From Stagonosporopsis chrysanthemi (Eukaryota > Ascomycota > Dothideomycetes > Pleosporales > Didymellaceae), in assembly GCA_022560025.1 (NCBI GenBank), contig JAFISE010000046.1, forward strand, positions 1 to 64,000: a stretch of 64,000 nucleotides of DNA, in the 5' to 3' direction. How positions within the stretch are numbered: position 1 is the first letter of the stretch; each line of letters opens with the position of its first letter. The notes beneath the pieces were generated by a model. The model was not told the origin of the DNA and searched no databases. It saw only the letters and a program-made list of their open reading frames with translations. This document shows positions 32,250 to 46,407 of this stretch, one piece after another. Made by a program: the position numbers and the translations under genes.

Positions 32250-34516
32250 TCAGACTTGTTGGTATTGCTCGTTGTCAAAGAAAGAAAAGTCTGCGTCGAG
32301 CCAGTCAAGCGTAGGTTGGACGTCGAACAACCCCCAACCCAGGTCGGTGAGGTCAGTGCTACCAGATGTATTGCCGAGTCCTATCGATGGTACTGCAAAC
32401 GGGTCCAAATTAGATGGCAGCACAGTTGGGGTCTCGATGGAATCAGCTAATGCAAAGGTCGTTGGGCTCCGATTGTGAATAGAATGGGATGTTTGCTGTG
32501 CTTGCGATGCGTGGCGATCCAGCTCCATGTCTGTGGTAATAACTCTTTGCCGCTTGCTGGGAACAAGTCCCTCGCAGAGCTCAATGAATGATTTGAAAAG
32601 CGTCTGCAGTTTTGCAATCGATGTAGAGAGCTCAACAAGACCCTCAAGTTCATCGGTGACGCACTTGAGTATGTGAAAGTCGTCAGTGTCAGAAGTAGCT
32701 ACAACATTGCAGAATAAAACGAAGAACGGGGTCAATGGATGATATAATACAGTCCTGTTACGGTCAGTTAACTATGCAAGCTCCTGCTTTAGGCACATTG
32801 ATGAGTACTAACCAGTGCATGTAAGCTACGTGAAATCGTATGTCGGCCAGGGTCAAGGCAGCTTCCTGGATGCTTCGTAGCGTCGACATGGCCATCCTAG
32901 CTGACTCGAGGCATTCGGAATCAACGAAAGGTTGAGCTGGCAAGCAGATCTGCTTAGAGCGTAGTATGGAGGTGCGCAACGAGTGGTACGAAAATTGTAT
33001 CGTCGTCAGCTCAGTACTCATGTGAAGGCCACACCAAGAGTTTGATGGCCCATGCAGCTGCATACTATTAAGCTCAATATTGCTTCAACTTTGTGAAAGG
33101 TCCGTACCTCAGTGATCCGAGCGTGGACCCGTTTCAGACGATCTAAAAGATCAGCCACCATATACTCCACCCGTAAGAGCAAGGCCGTCTTGTTTGAGAT
33201 TTTCAGTGGATGTAGCTCCAGGATGAAGATAGCCTGTACAGGTACAAAGAGCAGATACGTCGAAAGTAACGCTGATAAAGATCTGTTGAGAGGAGAAGAG
33301 AAGACTGCGTCTAAGCCTTCATGGTTCAGGAGACAGCGTGTTCGACCAAGCATCATTGAGTAGTTCTTGTCGAGAATGTGGCACCATACGTAGCAGTAGT
33401 ACAGCTCTAAATCATCTTCGGTTTCCGTTCGGCATGCGTTGACTTGCATTTCGAGGTTCAAGTCCTCGCAAGTTTTACAAGCGGCAGAGATGAAAGCCCA
33501 ACAATGTATCGAATCGCCCTGCCGTTGAGAGATGAAAGCCTGCTTACTTGTCAGTGATCTTGATCGATGACAACGAGCGAGCCACCCACGCAACATAGCA
33601 AGGACTGCAAGAAGAGCAAAGAAGGAGCTGCGAGTAGGTGGATGCGTGTCATTGCTAGCTGAACACTTTGCAGGTATTTTGCCGCTTGGTCACGCATGCC
33701 ATCCTCTAGGCTCCCGATGTTGCCCTCGGACAGGACAGTGTTTATGAATTTAAAAGCTGCTGAATTGACACATATAGAGTAAAGCAAGAGGGTCTCGGCA
33801 TCGCCTGTGCGATTGATTAAAGCGAGACCCATGGCCTTTAGAGACTTTGGTGAGACGTGCTTGAAAAAATCGAGTACATGTGGACCGATCTCGCTTCCTT
33901 TGAGCTCTAGAAGACACTTAGTATATACGTCAACCTGAAAGGCTTGGCTTACCGCGGAGCATCCAGTATAGAAGTTCTACAGTCGGAACATTGATGTCTT
34001 CGAGAATATTTGAGACTCGTGTGCTTCTCATCCCGTAGCTGTTTTCATATTTTGTGGTTTGGCTAAGATGCGAAACAAACGACATAGCGGAGTTCAAGAC
34101 AGCTAGTCGATCAGCAGGAATGGGCTTGCCAGATGTGATCTCTCGCCGGATGAAGTCATGGGCTTCGATGATCGAGGGCGACTGAGGCACACTGGTCGGT
34201 ATGGGCGGTGAAGGTGTGAAATGTGCTTGGAGGCCAAAGTGTTGCACGCTCTGTGGTGTCGCATGTGCCTCAGCACCTCTCCTTCTTTTAGACACACTTC
34301 GTCCTGCGGAGGTCGTTCGATTACATTGTATGTTCGAATCAACGCAGTTGCCACAGGGGTCGTCTCGGTCGCATCTGACCTAGTAGAAGGAACAGTCAGC
34401 TCACCTCTCAATGAGCCTACAAAGCACCGCACACCTTTCTTGTTCTACAGGTGTCGCACTGCTAGTGTCAGTACCGTGCATAAACGCAAGTCGAACCTTC
34501 TTACCACTGCAGTCAT
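32250..34516 (-). CDS. Zn2Cys6 transcription factor with fungal-specific middle domain
   Basis: Seven exons (34516-34505, 34461-34435, 34379-33953, 33906-33590, 33539-33108, 33057-32813, 32754-32250) sum to exactly 655 codons (654 residues). The first exon is only 12 nt (MTAV). Exon 2 supplies QCDTCRTRK and exon 3 VRCDRDDPCGNCVDSNIQC, so the binuclear zinc cluster is complete (six Cys) only after splicing. SKRRRG follows as a basic linker. The middle region (VELLYWMLRE, SVQLAMTRIHLLAAPSL, WAFISAACKTCEDL) matches Fungal_trans-type regulators, ending with HWTVLYHPLTPFFVLFCNVV. The C-terminal 100 residues are acidic and aromatic, suggesting an activation region. It is probably a nuclear DNA-binding regulator; target genes are unknown. 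The solo-LTR-like element lies just past its stop. Confidence 0.9.
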
Positions 34517-35046
34517 GGCGTTGTGTAGTATGGCGTAGTGGCGAGCGTTTTGAAGATAAACAATGTACACAAAGGTGTCAGACGCTTGGGCTTCGATGGT
34601 ATTCGCTGCAATCAAAGTTAAGATTGCATGTGAAGGATAGGGAAACAGGCTTCACAGCGCCAAGCGCCGATGAGAGGAACCGCTTGGCGGTATAGCCTTC
34701 ACTCAGCCGCTACTTAGATCAAACACGTACTAATTGGCCCGTCAATGCGCAGTCAAAAGTTGTTCGTGTCTGTGGTCAGCTCAGTGGGTCCCAGGGCCCT
34801 GTTCGGCTGGCCGGATGCCGCGGGGCGCGCGCAAGGGGCAAGCCCGCCGCGTTCGTGCCAAGGCAGTCCAATTCATGACACTCACACTAGCATTTGCTGT
34901 CACAGATCACCACTGCTGCAGAAAATCACTCAGCAACCTGGATGCAGATGCTGTACTCTTTGCATCTGTTTTTCACTGAGAGGCAACCAACAGCCTGATG
35001 TCTCCAGTTCAGTATACCATCCATCCGCAGTGCCATGAGGACCGAT
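34517..35046. other. Promoter of the Zn2Cys6 gene and 3' flank of the DUF3638 gene
   Basis: No gene supported; open frames up to 97 codons are without motifs. Confidence 0.5.
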
Positions 35047-38000
35047 CTACTTTGAGTCTTCCTGTACATCTTCCTGCGCATCCTCAAACTCGTCCTCACC
35101 TGAGTCCTCTCCCTCCGTGTCCGAATCATCGACGTGCTCAATAACAGGCACAAAATCTTCATCATCGTGATCGCTGGCGCCATCCTCGTTCTCCTCATTA
35201 TTGTCTTCCCCTAATCCGACGCGCGCGACACGCGGACGGATGTCTGCATGAACTTCATGACCTGAGGTCTGAAAGAAAGAATGGTTCTCAGTGAGGAGTT
35301 TGCCGGTCGTCACAAATCCCATGGGAGTATGCTCAAAATCCTGACCTTTACGTCGAATGTCAATCCACTCATGCAGGAAGGTGAGAGGCTTTCCAGTAAA
35401 GGGACGCGCATTCAAATCCACGGTGAGATCTGCTTTCAAGCCAAGATAGCCAAGCAATGCAGCATACTCGTTCCAATCGAGATAGAGTCGTCCGGAGAAG
35501 ATGCCAAGTTCTACCGAAAGCCATGTGGGAGGTTTGAATCCATCAGGAAGCGCCGGTGTAGCATGGTAGTCGAGGCTGTTGAAATGCGACATACGACGTG
35601 TTACAGGAGCAGCGTACACTATGAGATGTACGCCTTCCGCGTTTGACCTGGATCGCAAAATGGAAATGAGGGAGTTTGCTTCTTCTGGGCTAACGAGGAG
35701 GGCCGTTTGGCTAACGGAGCTCCACACAACCCATTGGGCTGGTCGTATGTAGACGTCGTTTGGATGGTAGATATCTACAGTGCGGCTGAACTGTTCTGAA
35801 ATCCACAACCTGGACGGCATTGAAGGCGAGATGCTGCGTTTGCGGCCCAGAGCAGTCTGACTCAGGGCAGAGAACATAGGCCTATGAGCGCTGCTCCCAG
35901 CAACGAGCTTGCCGTACACAACAAAGTGCTCGACATCCGCATGCAGTTTGGCTATTGGGAGTGCGCGGAACTTCGGTGGCTGTTGAACTTCACGAATGTT
36001 CTCAACTTCCTGTTCGACCTCGAGCTCCAGCTCACGCTCTTGCTCAATTTCTACCTCTTCCAATACTGATGCATGGACAGCAGATCCGTTATCTTGAAAT
36101 AGTTTCTGGCGTTCTTGCAGCTGCTTGACCTCCGCTTGCAGAGAAGCGTCCCAGGCCGAGAGCTTATTGAAACCTGTACGACGATTGCCACCAGGCTGGT
36201 ACAAATCCTTGATAAGGAGAGCTTCCTTCTGAAGTACTTTAGACAAAAACTCAGATCTCGCGTGTTCGTTGTTGAGGAAGAATGGGTAATCGAGCCGAGC
36301 CTGTTTCTGCTGCATGAAGTGCAAAGCCTGCGCAAAATATGACGGCTCTTGCTGCTCCAGGATATCGCAAGTCTGCCCAAACACCCAGGCCAGCACGGCT
36401 GCCGAGTCCGGCTGGAACTTTTCGTCCTTGCTCAACCTGTCCAGTATGCTCTGATGAACTTCTGGAGGAGAATAGAAAGTGACGGATTGCGACTGTCCGA
36501 GTAGACGAAGCCGCATCGCTGCTTGTACAAGTGCGTCTTTAGTCAGATGTTGCCCGAGAGTCAAGGCGGCCTTGCCGGAAACTGGAAGCTTCAAGTCTGT
36601 GCCTCGACAATGACTCTCGTCCATGTAGACAATGCATCGATCCAAGCTATCAGCAAAGGGTGATGCTAGAAGCGGTGTACGGTTGCCGGTACGGTAAAGC
36701 ACCCAAGCTCGATGGTCATCGTCGAAGTACACTGCAGCAGCGGCATCTGTATCTTCCTCAAGCCAGGCTTTTGCAAAGTCTCGATTAGCATGCTCCAAGA
36801 CTTGGGCACCTGCATCAATGAGGATTCTGGTTCTGTTCTGCGGTCGAACGAAAGCTCTAGAAACGCCAAGCGGATTAGCCAAGTGTTTGATCAGGTCAAA
36901 TTCGGTCCAACGTTGCCCGGTGATATGGTTCATCCGGACATATCCTCGGTTTCGAGAGTCCATCAGATAGAACGGCACCTCCGCATTCGTGTGAGCCAGT
37001 TCTGGTAGATCAGCCTGCTTGATGAGCATGGGAAGAAGATGCCTCGTGTCATTGGTACCCGAGAAGCCAGTGACACGACAGGTATCGTCACTCTGTAAGG
37101 GCAGCAAGTTCCAACCAGACGCTTGAAGCTTCACGCTGAAGGTCTTCGCATACTGCGGGAAAACAAAGTTGTTGAGATAGTAGTTGACGAGAGAGGCTTT
37201 CGTACTGTGCAAGATCAGCATTACGTGTCATTACTGTTTTGCTTCACGAATCAACTTACCGAATGAGCTGAAAGAGCTTGGTTAGTTGCCACTCATCTTC
37301 TGCGTTGACGGTGTTGTAGTCCTCGAAACCTAGTGGCGCTCGAGGGTACACCCAACGCGCGTACTCCATGCTTGGATCGTCCATCTTTCCCAGCTGGTCA
37401 AAGGCTTGTTTGAATTGAGCGATGTCAAGCCCCTGATAGTAAAATGATAAACATGTCAAAATAATGGCAACATCTGGATGACCCCACTCGGCGGCCACTG
37501 AAGGAACGCCCTTCGCAAGATACGGCACTGCGATTGGTGCTCGAGTAGCATGAAGCCCATACTGCACATTCCAACGCTTCTTCATGCTTGATATTAAGAT
37601 TCGATGGACGAATAGTCCACGCAGAAGATTTGTGATCTTCATCAGTTGTTGCTTGTCCTTGAAGAACACAGTGAGCTTCCGAACTAACTCGTTCCGGACC
37701 GAGCTGCTCGAAATGTAACTGAAAATGTCGTCCTGGATCGCAACTGGAAAATCTGCACAAGGTAGGAAGTGACAGTTGCCTTTGCAGATATCGCGCACAA
37801 GCAACTCAATCAGATAGTCCTCGGCATCCTTGCGCAAGAAATAAATAAGAGGAAAACCGCCTTCGACACGGTTGACAATCTCTACGCTGCTGCGGAAGCG
37901 TGACTGGACAGCGGTGATGAAGTTTTGTGTACGGTGAAGTAGTAGCTGAATCACCTGCCAACGTATCGGATGGCCGTCTACAGATGTTTGCGATCCCGAG

Positions 38001-41000
38001 GGATATATTAGCTGCATACGGATGGCCAAAGACACATCACATTCGTCCAGAACATCTCTAGCACGCAAATCAAGCCAGTCTTGGAATTTTAGCATGGCTG
38101 TGGAAACTTCGACATGGCCATCGGCAAGCTGCTGAATGCCACTCAACTTGAACGAGAGAAGGTGTTCGGGAAGCGTGATCATGATGCCACCATGCTCACA
38201 CATGCGCGAGTGCATTTGTCGATATAAGCGCATGAGAGGGAGCTTCGCGGGCGTCTTGCGTGAAAAGGGAATGTGCATAATTTCGCGGTTGACCAAACTC
38301 CCAAGCTTCGCGTGCAGTACTTGCGCCGACTGCAAGAGCAGCGGGCGAGGGACCACAATACGAGCCAAATCATGCTTATTCGCAAGTACGGCTGCAACCA
38401 TAGCTTTGCTTTATTAGCTTAGTTCTCAGACGAGCATGTTTGACTTACGAAGGATACATGATGTCTTGCCCTTGCCCATCAATAGCTGCAGAACTGAATT
38501 TTGATCGGATGCCGGTGCTATCGTCGCCAGGGCTACCTGGATTTGCTCTTCACGAAGCATCACGTTGCCATCGATCTCGAGGAGAAGCCAGTCTGGGTAT
38601 TCCATGGGGTCCCAGTTGGTGTGACCAGAATTTTTGCACTCTTCCTGTAGTTGTTGGTCCTTTCCTCTCTTTTGCGCATCCTGTATTCGCAACATCTGTT
38701 GCAGTTTTGTTATGGCCACGCCCAATGATACCAGAACCTCTTTCGTATCAGTTCCAAACGTGTTGCCGGAGCCGGACCGCAACTCAGTGAGCAGATCTGT
38801 CACCGTCGTTTTGGGCCATAAATCGACTAGTCGCAGCCATTTCGCTTGTGCATCATGCATCGTCAGACCTTGTTTGATTTGATCGACCATAATTCTAACA
38901 CTGTCTCTAGCTGGTCGAAGGTCGTCGTTTCCAATCCTGCAAATCTTGGGTTGATGAGTGTTCTCTTGGTTTCTCAGATGCAGTTGAAGGGCGTCGATAC
39001 TGGTGTGCATCTCGTCAGCATAGCGAGAGTGAACATGCGAAGACTTTGCTCGAAGATCGTCTACGATAGCCCTAAGTCCTATGATTTCTGGAGCCTTATT
39101 GCTCGGCGAGAAAGGTGAAGGCTTTTGGGCAATCGCAAGGTCGTTCTTATAGTGTCCATTGAGGCCACTGTACGGTATGTTTGGACGCGAGAGGGTGTTG
39201 ACGTCTCGAGGTGTCAGCGCGCCAATTACATTTGATGTGTCGCGGCGCTGGCAAGCGACACTGCTAAGTGATAGCTGTAGTAGACCGGATAGCGAACGAT
39301 CGTCGCCCTCCCTGTTCCTTGAGGAATACACTTGCGGTTTGGGAGCTTGATGGCTCATATGCGACATGCCGGAGCTGGTTTCTGCGTTTGAAGTGCAAAT
39401 CCGAGCTTTGGTCCATCGATCCAACAACGCTTGAACCTGCTCCAGGAATTTAGCGAGCTCATGATTGCACGTCAAACGCTGCCACTCCGAAGTAATATCT
39501 TCGAGAGCTCGGCGAACATCGATGTGGTCAGGATTGAGTTCCGCCAGTTTGGAAATGTCAATTTCCGTCCGTGGCCACTGAGCTTGTATAGAGCAAGCTA
39601 AGTCCTCGCACGCTTTATCAACATAGTTTCCATGGTTGTTCTCCGCAACAACGACCTGTGACCTTTTTTTAAAGCCCATTGGTACAAAGGGAACTCTGGC
39701 TTTCTCCATAAATGATACAAGGTAGGAATAGGGTGGTGCACCGTCAGCACGAAAATGGAAGTATGCGGCATGCTGTGGGGGCTCAAGCTCCTTGATTTCT
39801 GGACACATGTTCAAGGAGAAGAGCTTGTGGAGCAATTCGATGTTAGCATCCTCGGAGAATGCCATCGTCCCTAAGAGGAACATGAGGCTAAAGCGATCTT
39901 GTAGCAATACCCTTTGCGTAAGCGCACCCCATACTGCTCTGACGTCAACAGCAAGCAGATCCGCTAGCAAAGTCTTGTTAAAGATCTTGTCGTAGCCACC
40001 GACTAGGGGTGCATCATGCAGTAGACTGAGGAGGCTGGGAGAATCGTCCGGCGAGGGTTGTTGCATAATAATCTGTCTAGTGATGTGAAAGGCGTTGGCT
40101 CTTGCAGAGTCTGTGCTACGCTTATCTCTTCCATGAAAGATCGCGTCGTTGTTCAACTGGGATCGCATATGTGTGCGCGATAGGGCTCGTGCGGCCAGGT
40201 GAGGGTTTGGCTTCGGCTTTAGTGAGACGCTCGGAACAACTTCTTGTTTCGCATCGCTGGAAACGAACTCCAGCAGAGAAGAGTTTCGTCGAAGAATCTT
40301 CTCCACATGTGGCCTGAAGCGGTCATCCTGAATGTGGCGCGTCAGCTCAGGCTGCCATGCCACGGTTTCCATGAATTGCGAGTTCACGGGATAATATCCA
40401 CGCACTGGTGAGAGCTCGGCTAGACGGTGTAAGACAGCGATGTGAGACTCTCTCAATGGGCTCCATGGTTGGTACAGTCCTGTCTGTAGAAGGCGCAGTG
40501 CTTCTTCAGCGCCAGTCCGCGCTGTCAGCGGGTCCGGCATCACATGCGATGTGAGTGCGTGTAGAAGCGCTTTGGTGTAGAGAAGACTCGGCTCCGGAGG
40601 GCAATCAATGCGCCCTAGCACTTCGTTGACATCGTACTTCAAGTACTTATCCGAGCCAGGTCCAATATCGACAGTCATGTGGATATTGTCCCGGATCACT
40701 CGGAAGTCAGTATTGTATGGTACAAGAATGCTCTTCTGGCGACGATTGGCTGCAGACTGGATTACGATTTTGCTTCTCAGGCCATACCAGGTTCCAGCAT
40801 CTTGATCTTGCGTAACGACTGCGCCAAGTCGCGGAGAATGGAGCAAACCAGTATCGTTGATGTAGAAGCTGAGTTCTAGGGGCTTGAGTTCGACACTGAT
40901 CTTCCCTTCTCGTGTGGCAAATACTAGGATCTGGGAGATATCTACGAACGACTTGAAAATGGCGTCAATGCGTTGCGAGGTCTCATTGTGGGCATTGAGC

Positions 41001-44000
41001 AACCTAGTCTCGGAAGAAAGGCCGACTTTTCGAACCACTTGGCACTGGCCGTATGCGAGACCAGTAATCCACCAGTTACTCGACTTGGAGACCCACATGT
41101 CGTGCCGACGGATCTCGAGCTCGCCTGTGCGTACATTCAACCAGTGATAGCAACCAGACATAAGAGGCGCCGGGAGATCGAACCGCATTGTGCCGAAAAC
41201 GTTCGTTGGGATGAACTCATGGAGCTGATTGAAGTGTAGGGTACGAACAATCAGGATACCTTGTCTGAACCCAAGATGAACATGCTGCCCTCCCTTTGTT
41301 GGCTCAGAGACAGCCCATGACATGCCCTGAAGCGGTGACGGAAACACAGTGGGATTTCTGTCGCCAAAGATCGCTCGATAGAGTGGGTCCCGTCGGTATT
41401 TCAAAGGAAGGGTACTCATCTCTTGTCCATCTATGAGCAAGGTGCCGTATACATAATTGTAATGCACAAAGTGGGAATGACTGTTGTTTGTAGCCTTCAG
41501 CTCAAGGAGGATCCACCATGCTCCTACAGCAGACTCAGAGATGCTAGGCTGGTAGCCTTCCGGCATCTGCCACAACTTGTCCACAGCGTCGACAAAACAC
41601 TGAGTGTTTGACAGGATGGACTGCCTCAAAAGTCCACGATTTTCGTACGAGAACATCACATCACGAATGATGGCGCTCTTGACTGTGTACGGCAAGCAGC
41701 TGAATTCCTCCACAAGATTGTAATTCAAGGAGATGGAAGCACTGACGTATTGCTGGAGGCCCACGGGGTCCAACAGCTGATCAGGATCAGTGTGCAGAGT
41801 ACGCTTGCACAACAGCGATGCCCAAACTGCCAACGGTCTCACTCTCGCTTCGCTTGTAACCAACGATTGAAGCTGAGTGCGCCAAAGGTCAGTCCACTTC
41901 TGGGCTTGCAGCAAAAGTTCACAGCCTTTCTCGCGGACATGGCTGGAGGTCGTCAATGACAGAACTTTGAGCAAGATGGTGATAAGCATATCCATCTGTA
42001 TCGACTCCCGCCAGTTGTGGTGAATCGCATCAAGACGCTGCTGAACTTGGTATAATAGTCTCGAGCACAAGGGCTCGTCAAGTAGTGCTGTGTGGACGTC
42101 TCGCCGGACATCCTTGGTTGTTGAAGAGGGGCCTATCTGAGACACGAGGCGTATGACGAGCACCCAAGTGGCATCATTTGAGAAGCTCAGATTGGTGGAC
42201 CCTAACTCTCGAATGAGGTCCAGCCACCTGGAGTGGGTGCCTACTAGAAGACCTTGCCAAGCCATGAACTCGTGAGCGCTGATCTCTGCAGGGCAGTCGG
42301 CCTGACTCGACTCGATCTCGTTCGATGAAGGCCAGTCGGCATACGACAATCGAAGCGAGCGGTACGGAGAGTCGGTCTCAAGCATCAAAGGGAAATGATG
42401 CCATAGTGATGCTCTACGATATCCGCCTGTCCAGGATTGGCTGTTCCCGTCATAATACCTTGGTTTAAATCCACAAGTGCGGATGATGGTGTCGAGCTCC
42501 ACCGGAAATCCCCAGTTTGCATAATGGGTTTCCAAGAATGCTTTTTCCTCAGAGGCAAGAGTAACGCTGCATGATGATTTCTCCACGTACGGCTGAACTT
42601 CCGAAAAGTCTCGCACGAGAGACACTCTTCCAGGCTTCTCGGCTGGTGTCGGAGAGCATATTTTGGACAAGATCAACCAAGTGGCGTCTCTATAAGCGGC
42701 GAATGATTCAGGGCACCTTAACTCGAAAATGGCTGCTTTGGCAGCAGGCTCGTAGCTTGGTAAAGGATGCTCAAAGATGCGGATCTTGGTCTCTTTTGCG
42801 GCACTATGGAGATCGTGCCATTCGCATGGATGGCGATGTTTGGTCTCGTATACCCCAGGGAGGAATCTGTGAGGTACGTTCTCGTAGTGACAGGTAGTTT
42901 CGTCTCGCCTCCGTATGATGTCCGCATGTAATTCGCTTTGTTCTAACCATTCGGCTTCTTTCTCAATACACCACCGGCCTGCATCGCTTTCGATCTCAAG
43001 ACGTAGCGACTTTCCATGTTCATCGTACTCGTCAAAGTATCGTGCAGCGAAGCAGTCATCTGCGGGATCATCGAAAATCGTCCTGCGACGTATAGCATGC
43101 CGCGCATGGAAGCGGCTGTGGATATACTCTTGCACTTGCTGAACACGGGCCATGTCTTGTAAGGAGAGTACTTGGATGGCGTCCAGGAGATCGGTGTCGA
43201 AGCCAGGGTGGAAATCCTCGAGGAGTGGGTAGCAGACTATAGCTTCTGCATCCATAAGCACCCAAAGCTCCATGAGGTGAAGCAGCATTTGGCTCTTCAG
43301 ATCAGGGTAGCCTTCAGGTGACATTTGGATCCGGTGAATATAATCGCGAATGGTTTCACTTAGCTGTGAGATACGAGATTCGCCCTTCTTATTGGCTTCC
43401 TTGCAAGGCTCGATGACATCCGAGCAGTGCTGTGAGATGTGGATATGTACGCGTGCTGCATACATATATGGTTTGACAGAAGCAGCGGACTGGTCGTATT
43501 GTTTCAAGAGCTCATCTGGTGTACGTTGCACACCGTTGAAGCTGATGGCCTGGTTCTGAAGGATGTGGTTAAGGACGGGGTAGCTGTTTGGCAGGCTGAA
43601 ATTGAACGACCCTGCAGGGGCACGAGGGCTAAGTGGTGGGATATACCGCCCATGTGTGTGTTTGTAGCTTCTCCACGTGGCTGCCAACCAGCTTCCAGTA
43701 CTCGAGAGTGCATTCTCAAAGCCAGAATGCAGAGAGTCAAGTGCAGCTATGATCGAAAGGCTGAGTTTGTTGGCGATCGCAGCGCGATCGCTCGCGAGCT
43801 TGGCCAGCCGACGACCCAACTTCTGTCGCAAGAATGATACAGCCTCGAAAGGTATCCTCTTCAGGACATCCTCCAAGAATTGCTGTAGCAGAAGACACAT
43901 TATGGTCTTGTAGTACAGCCTCCCGATGTCAGCTCCGAACTGTTTGTAGAGCTGGCGCTGCATCGCAACGCGGACGGTGAGGTAGAACGGCGATCGTCTC

Positions 44001-44792
44001 CAAGGCTTGTAGGCCTGATCAAACATGACAGTATCTCGCACACGTTTCCGTAGAATCGAAACGTCCGTCGTGGCGCCATTGGCCTCCAGAATCGTCATCA
44101 GCAACCCTGTCACGAGCGCAGGATTGCTGGTATCACGGATTTCCGGCAGCGGCGCCGCAGCCTTGAAGGTGATCGAAGCAAACTTAGCAACGTACTCTGT
44201 AGACGCTTGTTGTATGAATGACGAGAAGCTGCCCAAGAAAGACGGCTCAAGTAGCGTGGCCTCTGGGATGGTGACCGCGCAGCCAGGAAATTCTCGCAGC
44301 AACGCATTCTTTGTTGCGAGGACTTGCTCACAAGTCGGCGTGACTTCAAATGCCTCAAAGACTAGTTGTGGGTCTTTCTTTCCACTGCACGTGTTATCAC
44401 GAGTTGAAGAGTGTTTACGCCAACACTTACCTTGAGTCTCTGTAGACGAGCAAACCACAGTTCTGGGCTGCGACATGCAAGATCAGGATCTTACCAGTTT
44501 TCAGTGCATGGAGCTCTCGAGATAGGGCTGACTTCGTGATAGTTCGATCGACATGAAGCGATTGGCACGTGGTCAGCGATTCGCAAAGGTCGCGAACACG
44601 CTGCTGATCAGAATGCGCGAGTCGTGAGCTCAGAAAGTGAGTTGCGTCGCTCAGGCGCGCCAGCAGTGCAGCCTCAATATTGGAAAGATTCCTGTCTTCG
44701 CGTCCCGGTACATCGCGCGGCAAAATGATGTGGTTGTATAGCTGCTCGTTGAAAGGCACATGGCCTGGAGCCAAGCGACCCGGAGCCGCCAT
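35047..44792 (-). CDS. Giant DUF6606/DUF3638/DUF3645 protein (putative ubiquitinyl hydrolase-type)
   Basis: Exons 44792-44431, 44384-38449, 38403-37260 and 37204-35047 sum to 3200 codons (3199 residues). The N-terminus NEQLYNHIILPRDVPG fits DUF6606. DUF3638 contains a P-loop-like LLMGKGKTSCI near residue 2090, continued across an intron by PMVAAVLAN, then VVPRPLLLQSAQ and a DExD-like DECDVS near 2222. DUF3645 contains YMDESHCRGTDLKLP near 2675. A Glu-rich coiled-coil-like stretch lies near 2865 and a very acidic tail of about 60 residues closes the protein. Known: these domains co-occur in very large fungal and other eukaryotic proteins, often labelled ubiquitinyl hydrolase, with little experimental evidence. 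The helicase-like motifs are what I see; the hydrolase role is annotation habit. It is a single large gene occupying 15% of the window. Confidence 0.92.
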
Positions 44793-46407
44793 GGCCGCAG
44801 CGACTACCAATGAGGAACCCGCAGATCGAACTAGGTGGTGGAAGTGGAATGATGCCAAAGAACCTTCGACAGAGGTGGGTGCCCTGGCAAGGTGGGGCGG
44901 CAAAGTGGAGCAAACAAACCAGATGAAAGTGAGTTTGCGGCTGCACGTTGTCCCGGTGGCCGAAGCGCAGCTGCAGCGATAGCGACAGCTACCACTTCAC
45001 TTCACTGTGAATCCGTCTGATATCATCGTGGAGACTGTCAAATCCACTGTGACAAGTATGAAAGGGCTTTCATTTCTGAGCGCCAGCCCCATTTGTCTTC
45101 TTGAAGAAGACATCTTCTAGTGCATATCTCATGGTCGACCTGCCCTTCTAAGACCTTCTCTTTGATTGGGAACCGCACGACCCATATTGTTGGCACTTAT
45201 ATCCGGCCTGTAGCCCATACTGCGTCGCTACCAGTCCGTTGGCGAAGGACCGCGCATGGTGAATCAATAAGTCGTCCACAGGCACGACTAGAGGGAAGCG
45301 GATCTGGAAACATGATGTTGGTATGCGAACTGTTGGAAATAGAGCGATTCGATAGACTAGTTCGACATTACAAAGCCCACAAGGTGTGTAAATGCATGAT
45401 AGCTTGGCATCGGGCGCAACAGCCTTGCAAGCCGACGTAATTGCAGGTTTGTCGAACAAGAGAACTCCGTTCACAAAGGGTGCGGATGAGCAAATGGATT
45501 TTGTGCTGCAAGCAATAACGAATATCCTTTACTTCTGCGGTCTCCGAGCGGTTTTCGCTGGTAAGCTGCAAGCAAGAGCATATCGTGCGTCGCGCGTTGG
45601 TCTAATGGTCATCGAGAGTGCCTGCCGCAGGACGACAAATCAATTGTCGTCAGTCTTTAGAACAAGCGTACGCAAAAGACATCAAGGTCAGTCGAAATAC
45701 TAGGACGTGTCGTAAGCAGCACAAGGGGGGCTGCGTTGTGAAAGGCGTGCTGTGCTGGTGATATCGCGACTTGGTGAGGGACTGAGGTCTGAGACGGGAC
45801 GCGTGAAATTCGCGCCTTCTGTTCAACCACGCTAGCATCTCCACACGCTCCCTCTCCATCTCCGTCTAGTCTTTCCAGACGTTCAGCAAACATTCGAACG
45901 GTCGCTATGTCGCCCTCCGAATCTGACGCTGTACTCTTTCATCGGCTCACCGATAGCTGACCACCTTCATGCACTGCGTCAGCTTGATTATATATCACCA
46001 GCGGGATTCATGGATTCCGATCTTCGGACTGAATAACGCCGAGTCAGCGGCTCGCTCTGTGGGGAAGGTGCGACCGCAAGCGGCACGACACCGTCGCCAT
46101 TTGCTGCAGTCTGCGGGCTTGTTGCGATAACACCGCCTTAGACCGTTATTCCCGTGGCACATCTGACGCTGTATTGGATGCGGAAGTGTGCCGCGCCCTA
46201 GCCGTCCCTTTTCGATTGAAGGATTCTGACACCCACATTGCATTGGCGCGACACTGGTACGAAGCCTTTCAGTACGTCACGTTGGCATCCCATCTCGTTG
46301 CAAGCAATCTTCGCCAATGCTCACTTGTTAAGAGGAGTCGCTTGTTGGGACTGTTGACCTCTGATCATACATAATTGCGAAAGCGGGGTCGAGGACATCG
46401 CAGCGCC
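44793..46407. other. 1.6-kb divergent promoter region
   Basis: Separates the leftward DUF3638 gene from the rightward DHA1 gene. Open frames up to 106 codons lack motifs. A small perfect inverted repeat GACGACA..TGTCGTC lies at about 45632-45654. No tRNA was found. Confidence 0.45.

Noticed and set aside
45594..45660. tRNA-like start (TGGTCTAATGG, resembling an A box)
   Set aside because: No B box or acceptor-stem pairing follows within tRNA length; only a small inverted repeat is present.
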